From the NCBI GenBank assembly GCA_007449985.2, contig VIIQ02000589.1:310001-374000 (forward strand): a DNA stretch of 64,000 nt, written 5' to 3'. This document shows, one piece after another, positions 44,993 to 55,473 of the stretch. A program made the position numbers and the translations under genes. The notes beneath the pieces are model-generated. The model ran no database searches, was not told the origin of the DNA, and worked only from the letters and a program-made list of their open reading frames with translations. Source of the stretch: Desmodesmus armatus (taxonomy: Eukaryota; Chlorophyta; Chlorophyceae; Sphaeropleales; Scenedesmaceae). Within the stretch, counting starts at the first letter, position 1; each line of letters opens with the position of its first letter.

Positions 44993-46360
44993 ATGTTGCA
45001 AAATACGCAGGCTGTACGCTACCTGCAGGAGGGATGCAGGAGGCTAGGTCTGCCCAACAGCACAGCAACTGCTCTGCTGCAGTACCTGTCTGTCAAGCGG
45101 ACCCACGACCAGTTCGTGCCAGAGGAGGATCGCCAGCTGCGCATGTCGCCTGGAGCTACTTTGGACAAGCTATGGCACTACATGCTGCTCAACACATCAG
45201 GTACAGTACGGCCGTATTTTGTACCTAGGGCAGGTGGTTTGTGTGTATGTGTACTGCATGACAGGGGTTGGCACCTCCCAAAGGCTGCATACTAGTGTCA
45301 TTGGTGTCAGACTGCTTTTTGTGCTTGACACTTGTGCCTCCAAGCCTTTGGCCTCCACTGCCATGCCTACCACCAATTCTCCTGCTTCCCCCTGTTCTGC
45401 TGCTGCAGTGTCTGCCTGTGTGCATGCTCTGCTGGGTGGTGTTGTTGAGCACCGTGGCACTGACGCCTGGGACCTGGCTGATGACACCAAGCTGCTGCAG
45501 CGCCTGTACGCCCTCAACATAATGAGGCTGGAGGGACACGAGCCAGACCTGGAACTGTGGACGGTGAGGGGATAGAAGGCAGCACAGCCACCTGCCAGCC
45601 CAGCAGTGACTTCATTGACTATGCGTTGTTTGTGAATAACCTCTGCAGTCCGCCCCATCAAAGGTGACACATTCATACTGGCACTTGCACCAATGCAGTT
45701 GTTTGCTGCAGAAGTAACACACGAGACCACAACATGCGCACGTGTCTTTCCACGCTAGGATATGTCTGCCAGTCCGCTGACACCAGAGGCTGCATTTGCT
45801 TGCTGCCTTGCTGCCTTGCTTGCTTGGTAACCCCTCTGCAGGAGCCCGGCACTGCGCTGCACACGCTGCACCTGACCACCTCGCCAGTGCCTGGCCTGCA
45901 GTCCCTGCCTGGTGGTGGCAGGCTGTACATCACACCCAGCCTCACACAGCAGCTGCTCGTCCAGCTGGTGCGGGCACTGCAGGCACTGTATGCACAGGAC
46001 ACGCAGCAGCCCAACATGCCGGAGCCAGCAGCAGCTGCAGCAGCAGCGAAGCGTCGGCGTACTGACGAGCAGCAGCAGCAGTCGCAGTCGCAGCAGCAGC
46101 AGCACAGCCTAAGTAGCGCTGCGCCAAAGATCACACTCTTTATCAAGGACCAAATGGGCCACGATGTACGATTCAGCGTAACACGCGATACCAAGCTGCA
46201 CAAGATTTTCACAGCTTACCTGGAGCAGGTGTCATATGAGCCGACCGAAGTGAGGTTTACCTTTGATGGGAACAGAATTCAGGCCCATTACACCCCAGAA
46301 GATTATGGAATGGAGGATGGCGAGACAATTGACAGCTGGGTAAGCCAACCAGGCTGTTGA
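44993..46360 (+). CDS. Array copy 3: WH-motif domain + linker + SUMO-like domain (293 residues)
   Basis: Exons 44993-45200, 45409-45563 and 45842-46360, in phase. Exon 1 differs slightly (QNTQAVRYLQEGCRRLGLPN, VPEEDRQLRMSPGATLDKLW) and exon 2 is of the GHEPDLELW type. Exon 3: EPGTALHTLHLTTSPVPGLQ, SLPGGGRLYITPSLTQQLLV, LVRALQALYAQDTQQ, a shorter Ala run, the basic AAKRRRTDEQ motif and a Gln/Ser linker. The SUMO-like domain is the cleanest of the set: KITLFIKDQMGHDVRFSVTR, TKLHKIFTAYLEQVSYEPTE, VRFTFDGNRIQAHYTPEDYG, MEDGETIDSWVSQPGC. The positions of F-x-F-D-G-x-R-I and the E-D-G-E/D acidic turn before the final strand are those of SUMO. It ends Gly-Cys. Confidence 0.75.
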
Positions 46361-47371
46361 TGCTGCAGTGGCTCTTCTGAATGCTATCTTCCTCTGCCAG
46401 GGTGGCGGTGCAGCTGAGCTGGGGTGGGAGCAGTCCACTGGCGGCTAGTGCTGCCCTGCAATGCGCACGGAGCTGTGTGTTATCAATTTGTCACAAATGG
46501 ACAGTGTGCGGCCGTGGATTACGGTTCCTTCTTTGTGGGGTGTCACTGGATGACGGGCATGTGACTGATTTTTCTCAGCTACAAATATTGTGTGCAAAGC
46601 TTCTGTGTATACCAAGTGCTAGGTCTGGTTGTTGTATTTGGCTTTGTGCACAGCCAGTGAGCTGCTGCTCACGTGCCTCCCTGGCTGACTCAGGGGCGTG
46701 TGAGGTGTCCGTACTCACCCTGAGGTTTCTTCCAGGACAGTTGCGCTGCTTCAGTGTACCACAGGGGCAGGAGGTGTGCCGCTTTGGTCCCTGTAATGCA
46801 GCCCTAGGGCTGGCATGCCACAGCCATGCTGCTGGTATTGTTGGAGCATCACCAGATGGCCCAGCCGTTGAGTTATGTTGTGTTCCTTGCTGACATCTGG
46901 CTACAGGAGTGTGGACGTGACTGGTCCGTTTAATTGGACACATTTTTTGACTACCCTGCCAAGGTCACCGTGCAGTTGTTTCGGGAGTGCTCTGCTGATT
47001 GGCGCTGGTTGGTTGCTGTGTGTCTGTCTCTAGGTGTGTACCTTCAAGGGAAATACTAGCCACACTCCAGCACTCCGAGTGCTTGCTGCACCCACTGCCT
47101 CAGAACCTTACGCAGCAGACGGGTACTGGGGAGGTAACCTTTGGTGCCTGGCCCAGGTTTGAATGAACTTGAATCGGGTGAAACAGGAAACCGCCTGAAC
47201 AAGCTGCAGCACAAAGTGAAATTATGCATCATCGCAGCGAAGGCTTCCGTCGCAACACAAGCCAAGATCAAGCCTACCTGAGCTCAGTGTTCAGATTGTC
47301 GAAACAGCAGTAGCGCCAAGCCAAGCCACTTCACTTCAACAGCGCTCGCAAGCATTTTTGAAGCGTACAGT
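46361..47371. other. Intergenic between array copies 3 and 4
   Basis: The 3' flank (46440-46800) is homologous to the flank after copy 4 (49130-49460): both carry CTGCCCTGCA, GCATGTGACT, TTTCTCAGCT, CAGCCAGT and CTACCACAGGGG-like blocks in the same order. A 170-codon open frame at 46381-46893 overlaps this non-coding homology and was rejected. The 5' element of copy 4 is at 47141-47155. Confidence 0.5.
47141..47155. promoter_or_regulatory. Degenerate upstream element of copy 4 (TTGGTGCCTGGCCCA)
   Basis: Aligns with TTGGTGCCAGCCTGGCCCA of copy 5 after a four-base loss; 217 bp before the ATG at 47372 and followed by GGTTTGAATGAA. The preceding GGTAACC is also shared in near-identical form with copy 5. 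Confidence 0.4.
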
Positions 47372-48668
47372 ATGTTGCAGAAGACGCAGGCTATGCGCGT
47401 TCTGCAAGAGGGGTGCAACAGGCTAGGTCTGCCCAACAGCACAGCAGCAGCACTGCTGCAGTTCCTGTCTGTCAAGAGGGTCCACGACCAGTTCGTGCCT
47501 GAGAAGGATCGTCAGCTGCGTATGTCGCCTGGATCCAAACTGGATAAGCTGTGGCACTACATGCTGCTCAACACATCAGGTGTGTACACAACTGCAGACC
47601 GGCTGGCCAGCCACCATAGTCAGCAGTGCCCAGATACTTATGTTGGGCATTCGGCCATCAACAGCTAACAGTCTTTGATAGGGCCCTATTGAAAGCTTGA
47701 ACTCAGTACCTGTCACCAGTCTTCCAGTCTTACCTCTGCCCTAGTATTTGGGGTGCCTCTCCACCCCCCCCCTTTCTCCTGCTGCCCTTTCTCTTGCCGC
47801 AGTGTCTGCCTGTGTGCATGCTCTGCTGGGTGGTGTTGTTGAGCACCGTGGCACTGACGCCTGGGACCTGGCTGATGACACCAAGCTGCTGCAGCGCCTG
47901 TACGCCCTCAACATAATGAGGCTGGAGGGACACGAGCCAGATGTAGGACTGTGGACGGTGAGACATAAAGGCAGCACAGCAACACGGCAGCAGCAACAGT
48001 GGCTTGGTTGGCTGGCCTTTGTGTGGCCCTTCGCAGCCGGCCGCACCAATGGCGACATAACCTACTGGCACCTGCACTGATGCAGTGTTAAATTAAATTA
48101 AATCTACCTACACACCCCCTTGGTGTAGTTGCACTATAAAATTTCCTTCCATTAGCCTCGCGTCCTGTGAGGACGGATGCATGCATGCATGGGGGTCTAG
48201 TGGCACTCGCACCCCACCTCACTCCCCTCATATGCCCAAGGACATACTTGGGGGCCTGTAAACCCACCGAAATTCTGGCTGGAGGTTGGTGTTCGACACA
48301 GTAGCTTGGTTGGTGTAAGGTATCACCCAGTGTTAACCTGCACCGCATCGCAAAAGCACTTGTTGGTGTCATTTCAACAGGACCACCCGTTGTTTTTACC
48401 GACATGCCTGTCAGTGCATTGGCGAGGGAGGCTGTGACCTGCTTCCTTCCTTGCTGTGTGTGCCCTGTGCAGGAGCCCGGCACAGCCCTGCACACGTTGC
48501 ACCTGACCACCTCTCCAGTGCCAGCCCTGCGGTCCCTGCCTGGTGGTGGCAGGCTGTACGTCACACCCAGCCTCACACAGCAGCAGCAAGACCAGCTGGT
48601 GCAGGCATTGGAGGTGCTGTATGCACAGGGAGCACAGCAGCCGCAGCAGCTCGACATGCTGGAGCCAG

Positions 48669-48703
<35 letters not shown>

Positions 48704-48735
48704 ACAAAGCGTCGGCGCACTGACCAGCTACATCC

Positions 48736-48772
<37 letters not shown>

Positions 48773-49120
48773 GAGGAACTTAACAGTAATGCATACACAA
48801 TCAATCTCATTGTCAAGGACCAGATGGGCCGGGAGGTGCACTTCAAAGTGAGCCCCCACACCAAAATTGAGAAGGTCATCAAAGCCTACGCCGAAAAAAT
48901 GTCAGTTGACTTCTACGCTGTGAATTTTCTTTGGGATGGGGATAGGATCCTGGGCCACTGCACCGCAGAGGATTACGGGATAGAAGATGGGGAAACAATG
49001 ACTGCATCATGTCACATGCGGGCTGCTGATGCTGTGGTGTTGTCGATGCCTCCTTCCGCTGCCAGGGTGGTCCTGCAGGTTGGGTGGTGTCGGCGGCGGG
49101 GGGGGGGGGGGGGGGGGTGA
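47372..49120 (+). CDS. Array copy 4: SUMO-like gene with frameshifted C-terminal tail (336 residues as read)
   Basis: Exons 47372-47579, 47803-47957 and 48473-49120. Exons 1-2 are standard (KLDKLWHYMLLNTSG; GHEPDVGLWT). Exon 3 reads EPGTALHTLHLTTSPVPALR, SLPGGGRLYVTPSLTQQQQD, LVQALEVLYAQGAQQ, a long poly-Ala, TKRRRTDQL, poly-Gln, then a strong SUMO-like domain: TINLIVKDQMGREVHFKVSP, TKIEKVIKAYAEKMSVDFYA, VNFLWDGDRILGHCTAEDYG, IEDGET. At about 48998, GAAACAATGAC aligns to GAGACAATTGAC of copy 3 with one base missing. The ancestral frame would have run nine more codons to a ...HAGC end and TGA at 49027-49029. As read, the protein gains about 40 residues ending in an Arg- and Gly-rich tail through a long G run. 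Either a recent mutation or a one-base sequence error. Confidence 0.68.
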
Positions 49121-49565
49121 TGTGGGGCTGCTAGTGCTGCCCTGCACTGCGCATTTAGCTGTGTTTTCTCTGTTTGTGCGAACGTCGTTGGTGTATGTCA
49201 ATCACCATCTATCAGTGGACGACTGGCATGTGACTCAACTTTCTCAGCTCAACTTGTTTGATGTTTGATCTTACATGTATGACAAGTGCTTGTTTGTGGT
49301 GGTCACAGCCAGTAAGCTGCCCCTCACATCATGTGATACCTGTTTTGCCCACTCAAATTGTGTTGGGCATCCGTACCCATCCCGAGTTCTTTTCAGGGCA
49401 GTTGTGTTGCTGCATTCTACCACAGGGGGCGGGAAGCTTGGGTCCCTGTAACCCATCCCTTTGTTCCGCAGCCGCTGACTGGTATCCTGGGGCATCACCA
49501 TATGGCCTGGTCATTGGCTCTTGTTACGGATCCCAGTAAAAGGTCATCAGACAGAATCTGGCCAA

Positions 49566-49676
49566 AACTTTGACAGCACATAGCTCTGCGGCCCTGCAGC
49601 CCGGGCCGCTGCAAATCCGCATGCGTGCTTAATATGTAAAAAAAGAAGGTACATTTTCGTGTTATCTCGATCCGTG
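49566..49676 (+). repeat. Direct repeat, unit 1 (about 111 bp)
   Basis: Begins AACTTTGACAGCACATAGCT and ends GTTATCTCGATCCGTG. Matches the unit at 49826-49936 over its whole length with scattered differences. Confidence 0.9.
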
Positions 49677-49825
49677 TCTGCACCAGGAAATCCAAAATCT
49701 AGTAGCACTCATGCTGGCGATATTACACGCTTGAAAGATGCATATGTTTGCCAATAACAACTGGCGACCGCGCTAGCGGTGCACATATCAGTACAGTACT
49801 GTCAGCAGGCAGGTCATCCAGCAGT

Positions 49826-49936
49826 AACTTTGACAGCACATAGCTCTGCGGACCTCCAGCCCGGGCCTCTGCAAATCCGCATGCGTGCTTTATAGTTCAA
49901 AATGAAAGGTACGTTTTCGCGTTATCTCATTCCGTG
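49826..49936 (+). repeat. Direct repeat, unit 2 (about 111 bp)
   Basis: Second copy, starting 260 bp downstream of the start of unit 1; shares CTGCAAATCCGCATGCGTGC and the TTTTCG-GTTATCTC block. No open frame; could be remnants of a mobile element end or a local duplication. Confidence 0.9.
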
Positions 49937-50744
49937 AATGCCATGGGCGCACAGGGAAATACAGGGTAAGAAGACCTCACCTGCCTCTGATCGTCCGGAC
50001 AACAAAACATTATTCAGTGGTACAGTGTACATCATCCAAACGAGCGTCAGCAACAGCCCCTTGGGGGCCCGGGCCCAGGCAGGGTGCAGCAGCAGCAGCA
50101 GGCTGGCAGCCCAATGCCAACACCAATGACTACGCAATCACAATTCAAAGTCATGTGCTTTAATTTCAAGCAGGAATCCATTTTGTATGATTATATATCA
50201 GCAAGCTGCCGACAGGACTATCACAGGGAGGGTTTCAGTATGGGTCGGGGCAGCACTGAACACACTAGGGCAAACGCCAAGTAGTCTGCAGCCAAGAACA
50301 CAGGACAGCAGCAGGGCCAGGCATAAGGCTGCACGGAAGCAGCACCACACACACAACTGGGGCTCAAGCAAGGAAAACACCCAAAATTAAAAAATAACTG
50401 ATGGGGATCACTGGGATCCGTCGCCGTCCCTGGTTGCTTTCCCCTTACTGACATCTACAGAGGTGTGGATATGAAGCCACGCTGCATGGTAACTCCTTGT
50501 GACTATACTGCCAAGATGGGCATGCACTTCTGTTTGGGAGTGCTCCCGCTGGATGGTGCTTGTTGCTGTCTGTCTCCAGGTGCATGATGCAGTGGGTGAC
50601 TAAGGCACCATATGCATCTGCACTAGCATGGGTCCTTGAAATGAAACGAAGTGCTGGCTATCCTTGGACACTCAGTGTATATGTGATGGGCATCCATTGC
50701 CTCCGAACGCGTAACAGATGGGTACTGCCGACGTAACCTTTGGT

Positions 50745-50755
50745 GCCAGCCTGGC
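50745..50755. promoter_or_regulatory. Conserved palindromic element GCCAGCCTGGC, copy 5
   Basis: 209 bp before the ATG at 50964; followed by CCAGTAAATTTGAATGAAG. Confidence 0.5.
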
Positions 50756-50963
50756 CCAGTAAATTTGAATGAAGTCAAACCAGGTTCAACCGAACACCAT
50801 CTGAACACGCAGCAGCACGAAGCGATTGATATATTGTCGCAACGAGGGGTTTGGTGGCAAAAACAGGCAGAGATCCCCACTTCAGTGCTTCCGGTTGTCG
50901 AAACAGCAGCTGGGCAAGCCACCTCATATAACAGCGCTGTCAAGCATTCGCACGGCATACAGT

Positions 50964-52674
50964 ATGTTGCAGAAGACGCAGGCTATGCGCGAACTGCAGG
51001 AGGGATGCAACAGGCTAGGTCTGCCCAACAGCACAGCAGCAGCACTGCTGCAGTTCCTGTCTGTCAAGAGGATCCACGACCAGTTCGTGCCTGAGAAGGA
51101 CCGTCAGCTGCGTATGTCACCTGGCGCCAAATTGGATAGGCTGTGGCACTACATGCTGCTCAACACAACAGGTGCGTGGTCTACTGCTGCATGCTGGTCA
51201 GCCGTGCTGCTGGTAACTTCTTTGGACGTGTGTTGGTTGTTTGGTCATCAACAGCTGAAGCTGCATGCCCCTTGCAATACTATCGTGAAGCTTGAATTGA
51301 AGCCTGTCACCAGTCTTTCAGTTTCGGATGCCCCTGTGCAGGGCCATGCCTAGCAGGTGTGTCTGTCCCTATCCCACCCACCCCCTTCTGCTACCCTTTC
51401 TCCTGCTGCAGTGTCTGCCTGTGTGCATGCTCTGCTGGGTGGTGTTGTTGAGCACCGTGGCACTGACGCCTGGGACCTGGCTGATGACACCAAGCTGCTG
51501 CAGCGCCTGTACGCCCTCAACATAATGAGGCTGGAGGGACACGAGCCAGACCTGGAACTGTGGACGGTGAGAGACACATACCGCACAGCTGGCACAGCTG
51601 GTATGAATTGTGTGTGTGCTTGCTTAGGCATGCGTGTGCCTATCACATAGCTGTGTCTAGAACCACATAAAGTCCACAGCCGTCACAGCTGCAGTGCTGT
51701 CACTGCCCTATAAAGCTAGCTGACTGGCTTGTTGCGAGATCCTATCCACATAAGGGAGCATTGTGGCTGGCGGCAGCCATGCACTCTATTGCCCAGACAA
51801 CCCCCCTAGTTTGCTACAACTTGTTTGTTAGCCATTGTCAGGCGTGCACAGGCCTTGAATTGTACAGTTGCATCCGTTTGCGGAGGCCTAGACGACAGCC
51901 GCTGACCAACCCCAAATTTAACTGCATGTGCATGCTTCCTGTTCCAATATGCAGGAGCCTGGCACTGCCCTGGCCATGCACACGTTGCACATGACCTCTC
52001 CAGTTGCGGGCCTGCAGTCCCTGCCTGGTGGTGGCAGGCTGTACGTCACACCCAGCCTCACACAGCAGCAGCAGGACCAGCTGGTGCACGCACTGCAGGT
52101 GCTGTATGCACAGGACACACAGCAGCCCAGCATGCCAGGGCCGACAGCAGCTGCAGCAGCAGCAGCAGCAGCACCATCACCAGCCGCACCACCAGCAGCA
52201 GCACCAGCACTACGAGAAGGCTGCGACACTGAGCCAACAGCAAAGCGGCCACGGGTAGAGCAGGAGCGGCAGGAAGAGCAGCAGCAGCAGCAGCAGCAGC
52301 ACCGGGGTTGGCAGTGGTTGGCCCTGCAGCAGCTGCAGCAGCAGGGAAAGCAGCAACAGCAGCAGCAGCAGCCGCAGCAGCAGCCGCAGCGAAGCGCTGC
52401 CTCATCCCTCAAGATCATCATCAGGGACTACATACCACATCTTCCCACGATGGAGGTCGTGTGTTTTGAGACACACCTCAAGGTGAAGCGTGACGCCCGC
52501 TTGGTCACAGTGTTTGAGGCCTACCGCAGGGCAAAGGGTCACTGGCCTTGGCACCTTCACTTAGACTCATTCAGTTTCGTTTTCCGTGGGCAGCGTATCT
52601 GGGATCTTGATGTCACTGTTCAGGACTTGCAAATGAGGAGTGGCGATGTCATCAAATGCTACAAGTTGTTGTAG
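50964..52674 (+). CDS. Array copy 5: divergent SUMO-like member with extended linker (360 residues)
   Basis: Exons 50964-51171, 51412-51566 and 51955-52674, in phase. Exons 1-2 standard (KLDRLWHYMLLNTTG; GHEPDLELWT). Exon 3 has EPGTALAMHTLHMTSPVAGL (a two-residue insertion compared with other copies), SLPGGGRLYVTPSLTQQQQD and LVHALQVLYAQDTQQ. An Ala/Pro-rich stretch, the basic TAKRPRVEQERQEEQ motif and two Gln-rich blocks follow. The C-terminal domain still has the SUMO outline (SSLKIIIRDYIP, CFETHLKVKRDARLVTVFEA, HLDSFSFVFRGQRIWDLDVT, VQDLQMRSGDVIKCYKLL). It carries insertions between strands 1 and 2 and after the helix, replaces the D-G turn with R-G, and ends Leu-Leu instead of Gly-Cys. 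Likely functionally distinct. Three back-to-back TGTAA motifs follow the stop. Confidence 0.7.
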
Positions 52675-52702
52675 TTAGGTGGAATGTTGATGCTGCCGTT
52701 GA

Positions 52703-52735
52703 TGTAACTTACTTACATCTTGTAATGTAATGTAA
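52703..52735 (+). terminator. Clustered TGTAA polyadenylation motifs after copy 5
   Basis: TGTAA at 52703, 52721, 52726 and 52731, the last three in direct tandem, 29-57 bp after the stop codon. TGTAA is the usual polyadenylation signal in chlorophycean algae. Confidence 0.6.
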
Positions 52736-53952
52736 GCTGTGTCAGGCCTTGCCATGTTGTGCAACAGTGGAGCAGGGTTGTGTCATGTGGGAATCCACAT
52801 GCCATCACAGGCCGTCACGAAATTACAGTAGGCTGCCCCTGGGTCACCCACTTTGTACAGCTGGACTGACTGCCATGCTCCTAATGCTACTGTATGAAGC
52901 AGCCATTGGCTCCTTGTGGCGGTCTGAGTATTGATTTGAGATGAATGAGGAAGTAGGGGGTGTGGAGAGGTGGGTGTGCTCAGGGGGGGTGCTCCTGAGT
53001 GCTCGAGCAAGGGGCTGTGCATTGTATCGTTGGTCGTTGTGCCAGGTGCGGAAATTGTGCTGATGTTCATGGCTGTGTTGTTCTACTGTGATCAAGTTGG
53101 AATGGGGTTTTGTTCTGGAGAGTGTGAGAGTGTTCATGTACATGGTCAAAATGGCAGATTGGGTTGTGCAGTTGTCTGATAAGTGCAGGATGGGTCTGTG
53201 TTGATGTAGCTGTTCATGTCAACACTTCATGAATTACTTTGCCTATGTGCCTGAGTAAGCAAAAGTATGGTGGCATACTGGCATACTGCTCGGTATACGT
53301 ATGCCTTTCTGTACAGGCCAATGCCTTTCAGAGCTCTCGCAGATTGTGCAGCCCAAATTGCAGGGCCTCATTTACTCCAATGCATGCCATATGCGGCCAC
53401 GCGGCCATGGTTTGACTGTACATGTGCATAGTGGTTTATGGGCACATGGGGTTCTGCCGCTTGTGGTGAGTTATGTCGGGTATTTTTTGTACAGTGTGAC
53501 TGCATCTGGCAAGGAGCTGCACGAGTCCTTGCTGTTTGCACGGGATGCATGCTCCCAGGCTGACTTTGCTTTGCAACTTACATGCCTGATGGTGGGTTGC
53601 AGCTGAACTCAATGCAGATGCCAGACTCACATATAGCAGTGAACGAAACTCATTTGTGAAATCATTGCAACCCAGTGAGTGCGAATGAGCTTTTTGTGGG
53701 TGACTCAAAGTGCCAGCCTGGCAAATATTCGAATTGATATGAATGAATGACTAAGTGCAACAGCAGGCCGTTTGTGTTGAACAGCAGCGCGAACACAAAG
53801 GACCAATCACTTAAGACTCGTGTGGGGTGAATTGGCAGAGAAAACAGAAGTCCAGTTTGATCACTGAATCAGTTACTGAGTCAGCTTCTGCATTCGTTTG
53901 CCTGCGCGCCAATCCCAGAAGCACCTGCTGAGCTGTGAACAAACGGGTTGAA
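52736..53952. other. Intergenic between array copies 5 and 6
   Basis: No exon supported. Contains the element at 53712-53722. TGTGTCATGTGGGA near 52778 is the 3'-flank block shared with copies 1 and 2. Confidence 0.45.
53712..53722. promoter_or_regulatory. Conserved palindromic element GCCAGCCTGGC, copy 6
   Basis: 241 bp before the ATG at 53953; followed by AAATATTCGAATTGATATGAA. Confidence 0.5.
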
Positions 53953-55473
53953 ATGCTGCAGAAGACTCAGGCTGCCCGCGCCCTGCAGGAGGGATGCAGC
54001 AGGCTAGGTCTGCCCCACAGCACAGCAGCAGCACTACTGCAGTTCCTGTCTGTCAAAAGGATCCACGACCAGTTCGTGCCTGAGAAGGACCGTCAGCTGC
54101 GTATGTCGCCTGGAGCCAAACTGGATAAGCTGTGGCACTACATGCTGCTCAACACAACAGGTACGGAACATGGCAAGCTGCATACCATGCACATGGCTGG
54201 TGGTAGGTGTCAGCACCACGTGCGTCTGAGGCAGCATGCTCCAGTCCTGAATGAAGATCGCCCAAACGAAGGCCTGCCACCATTACGCCAACCACTTTTC
54301 TGAGTGGGGTATCTTACCTCCCCACCCCATCCGCACGCACCCCCTTTCTTCTGCTGCAGTGTCTGGCTGTGTTCATGCTCTGCTGGGTGGTGTTGTTGAG
54401 CACCGTGGCACTGACGCCTGGGACCTGGCTGATGACACCAAGCTGCTGCAGCGCCTGTACGCCCTCAACATAATGAGGCTGGAGGGACACGAGCCAGATG
54501 TAGGACCGTGGACGGTGAGAGACATACCGTACAGCCAGCACAGCTGGCAGAGCTGGCAGCAGAAATGAATGCGTATGCTTGGTTGGGCATGCATAGTGCA
54601 GCCTATCGCAAAGCTGTGAAAAGATCCACGTAAATTGCACAGCCGCCACTGCTGCAGTGCTGTCACTGCCCTGCAACATTTAGGTGGGTGGCGAGTTGTC
54701 CTGTCCATACAACAGAGCATTGTGGCTGACGGCAGCCATGCACTATCTGGCCCAGACGGGCCCTTTGATTTTCTGCAACTTGTTTGTCAGCCCTTGTCAG
54801 GCGTGCACAATTTGTACAATGCAGCTGCCTTTGAAGGCCCAGCCCAACCACAAAACATAAGTGTGTGTGTGTGCACGCCTGTTCCAAATTGCAGGAGCCC
54901 GGCACTGCGCTGCACACGCTGCACCTGACCACCTCCCCAGTTGCGGGCCTGCAGTCCCTGCCTGGTGGTGGCAGGCTGTACGTCACACCCAGCCTCACAC
55001 AGCAGCAGCAGGAACAGCTGGTGCGCGCACTGCAAGTGCTGTATGCACACGACAGACAGCAGCCCAGCATGCCAGGGCCGACAGTAGCTGCAGCAGCAGC
55101 ACCAGCAGCAGCAGCAGCAACACCAGCACCAGCAGCAGTACCAGCAGCAGCACCAACTGCAGCAGCGCCAGCGCCAGCAGCACCAGCAGCAGTACCAGCA
55201 CCAGCAGCAGTGCCAGCAGCAGCAGGAGCCGCAGCACCAGCACCAACACCAACAGCAACACCAGCACCAGCACCAGCACCAGCAGCGGGCTGTAGGACTG
55301 AGCCACCAGCGAAGCGAACACGGGTAGAACAGCAGCAACAGCAGCAGCAGCAGAAGCTGCATGTTGGTGAGAACCGCTGCGTGACTACAAGAATGGCAGT
55401 CACTTCGGCAGCTGCGGTTCGAGGGGTCCGGCAAGGTAAGCATGCTCCACAACAGCAGCAGGCAAGCTGCTAG
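53953..55473 (+). CDS. Array copy 6: member without the SUMO-like domain (313 residues as read)
   Basis: Exons 53953-54160, 54360-54514 and 54895-55473. Exons 1-2 standard (KLDKLWHYMLLNTTG; GHEPDVGPWT, a Leu-to-Pro change). Exon 3 begins EPGTALHTLHLTTSPVAGLQ, SLPGGGRLYVTPSLTQQQQE, LVRALQVLYAHDRQQ, then a roughly 75-residue Ala/Pro/Thr low-complexity stretch, the basic PAKRTRVEQ motif and poly-Gln. Where the others start the SUMO-like domain, this copy has KLHVGENRCVTTRMAVTSAA and ends QQQQASC. No beta-grasp sequence is found in any frame after it. A good donor (GGCAAG|GTAAGC) at 55436 means the real transcript may splice to a downstream exon instead, giving a different C-terminus. Confidence 0.62.

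Larger units (their letters stand above)
49121..50963. other. Intergenic between array copies 4 and 5
   Basis: Contains the shared 3' flank (to about 49560), two direct repeats (49566-49676 and 49826-49936), a CAG cluster near 50087-50100 and the promoter-side element at 50745-50755. No gene supported. Confidence 0.5.

Noticed and set aside
46381..46893. 170-codon plus-strand open frame after array copy 3
   Set aside because: Overlaps a 3' flank homologous to the one after copy 4, where the frame is not conserved; composition is not protein-like.
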